A DNA stretch of 5,281 nt from PALSA-1440 sp050011195 (lineage in GTDB: Bacteria > Verrucomicrobiota > Verrucomicrobiia > Limisphaerales > UBA8199), in contig JBEKJO010000266.1 in NCBI GenBank assembly GCA_050011195.1, positions 1-5,281 on the forward strand. The letters run 5' to 3'. A program made the translations under genes and the position numbers. The notes beneath the pieces were generated by a model. The model was not told where the DNA came from, searched no databases, and was given only the letters and a program-made list of their open reading frames with translations. This document shows, in pieces, positions 5,245-5,281 of the stretch (position 1 is the first letter of the stretch; each line of letters starts with the position of its first letter).

Positions 5245-5281
5245 CACTTGTAGTCGTTTCCGGACCATCGGCAAGGTCATA

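Larger units (their letters stand above)
5030..5281. other. Intergenic region without a convincing gene
   Basis: After the radical SAM stop codon there are 252 bases to the window edge. The first half (5040-5150) is C-rich and has no strong hairpin with a T run. The second half (from 5160) is less GC-rich and contains a short palindrome and a clean hairpin. A 39-codon + strand frame (5044-5163) and a 32-codon minus-strand frame (5280-5182) exist, but neither shows a recognisable protein or a ribosome binding site. Confidence 0.6.

Noticed and set aside
1..5281. CRISPR array, tRNA or rRNA genes
   Set aside because: No evenly spaced identical repeats with unique spacers, no cloverleaf with a T-arm motif, and no rRNA-like stretches were seen. 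The only regular repeats encode propeller blades or belong to the short CCGAA tract.

Overview
This 5.3 kb stretch is GC-rich bacterial DNA with four genes, all on the + strand, and no RNA gene, insertion sequence or CRISPR array that I can see. The propeller-type sensor kinase, the absence of Shine-Dalgarno sequences before most starts, and a short CCGAA-type repeat tract (3702-3763) together suggest an environmental member of the PVC group, most likely Verrucomicrobiota. That placement is inference from style and not a database match.

Region 1 (1-3302) is a two-component system. The first gene enters from the left edge already open, so its start lies outside the window. It encodes a membrane sensor histidine kinase with at least twelve beta-propeller blades, a Y_Y_Y domain, one membrane helix, and a HisKA_3 plus HATPase_c kinase core. 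After 68 bases comes a NarL/LuxR-type response regulator, preceded by a good ribosome binding site. Kinase and regulator are almost certainly partners. The regulator's targets are not obvious from the window.

Region 2 (3303-3437) is a 135-base spacer. It contains a GC-rich hairpin and, just before the next gene, a TANNNT-type -10 box placed so that the transcript might be leaderless.

Region 3 (3438-5029) is a tight two-gene unit. An 87-residue protein with two membrane helices carries two histidines 14 residues apart, the spacing used for haem ligands in cytochrome b helices. It overlaps a radical SAM enzyme of the AmmeMemoRadiSam (AmrS) family. That enzyme has an unusual N-terminal extension with a twin-arginine-like motif and a hydrophobic segment. 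The extension in front of the motif is encoded by a repeat tract that looks like an intergenic element captured into the reading frame. Arg codon choice also changes from CGG-rich in the kinase to CGC-rich in the AmrS gene. The working hypothesis is a membrane-tethered radical SAM enzyme with a small haem-binding membrane partner. The Memo and AMMECR1 partners of the named system are not in the window.

Region 4 (5030-5281) has no convincing gene. It holds a short palindrome, a clean 7-bp hairpin, and a 32-codon minus-strand reading frame that runs to within a base of the right edge.
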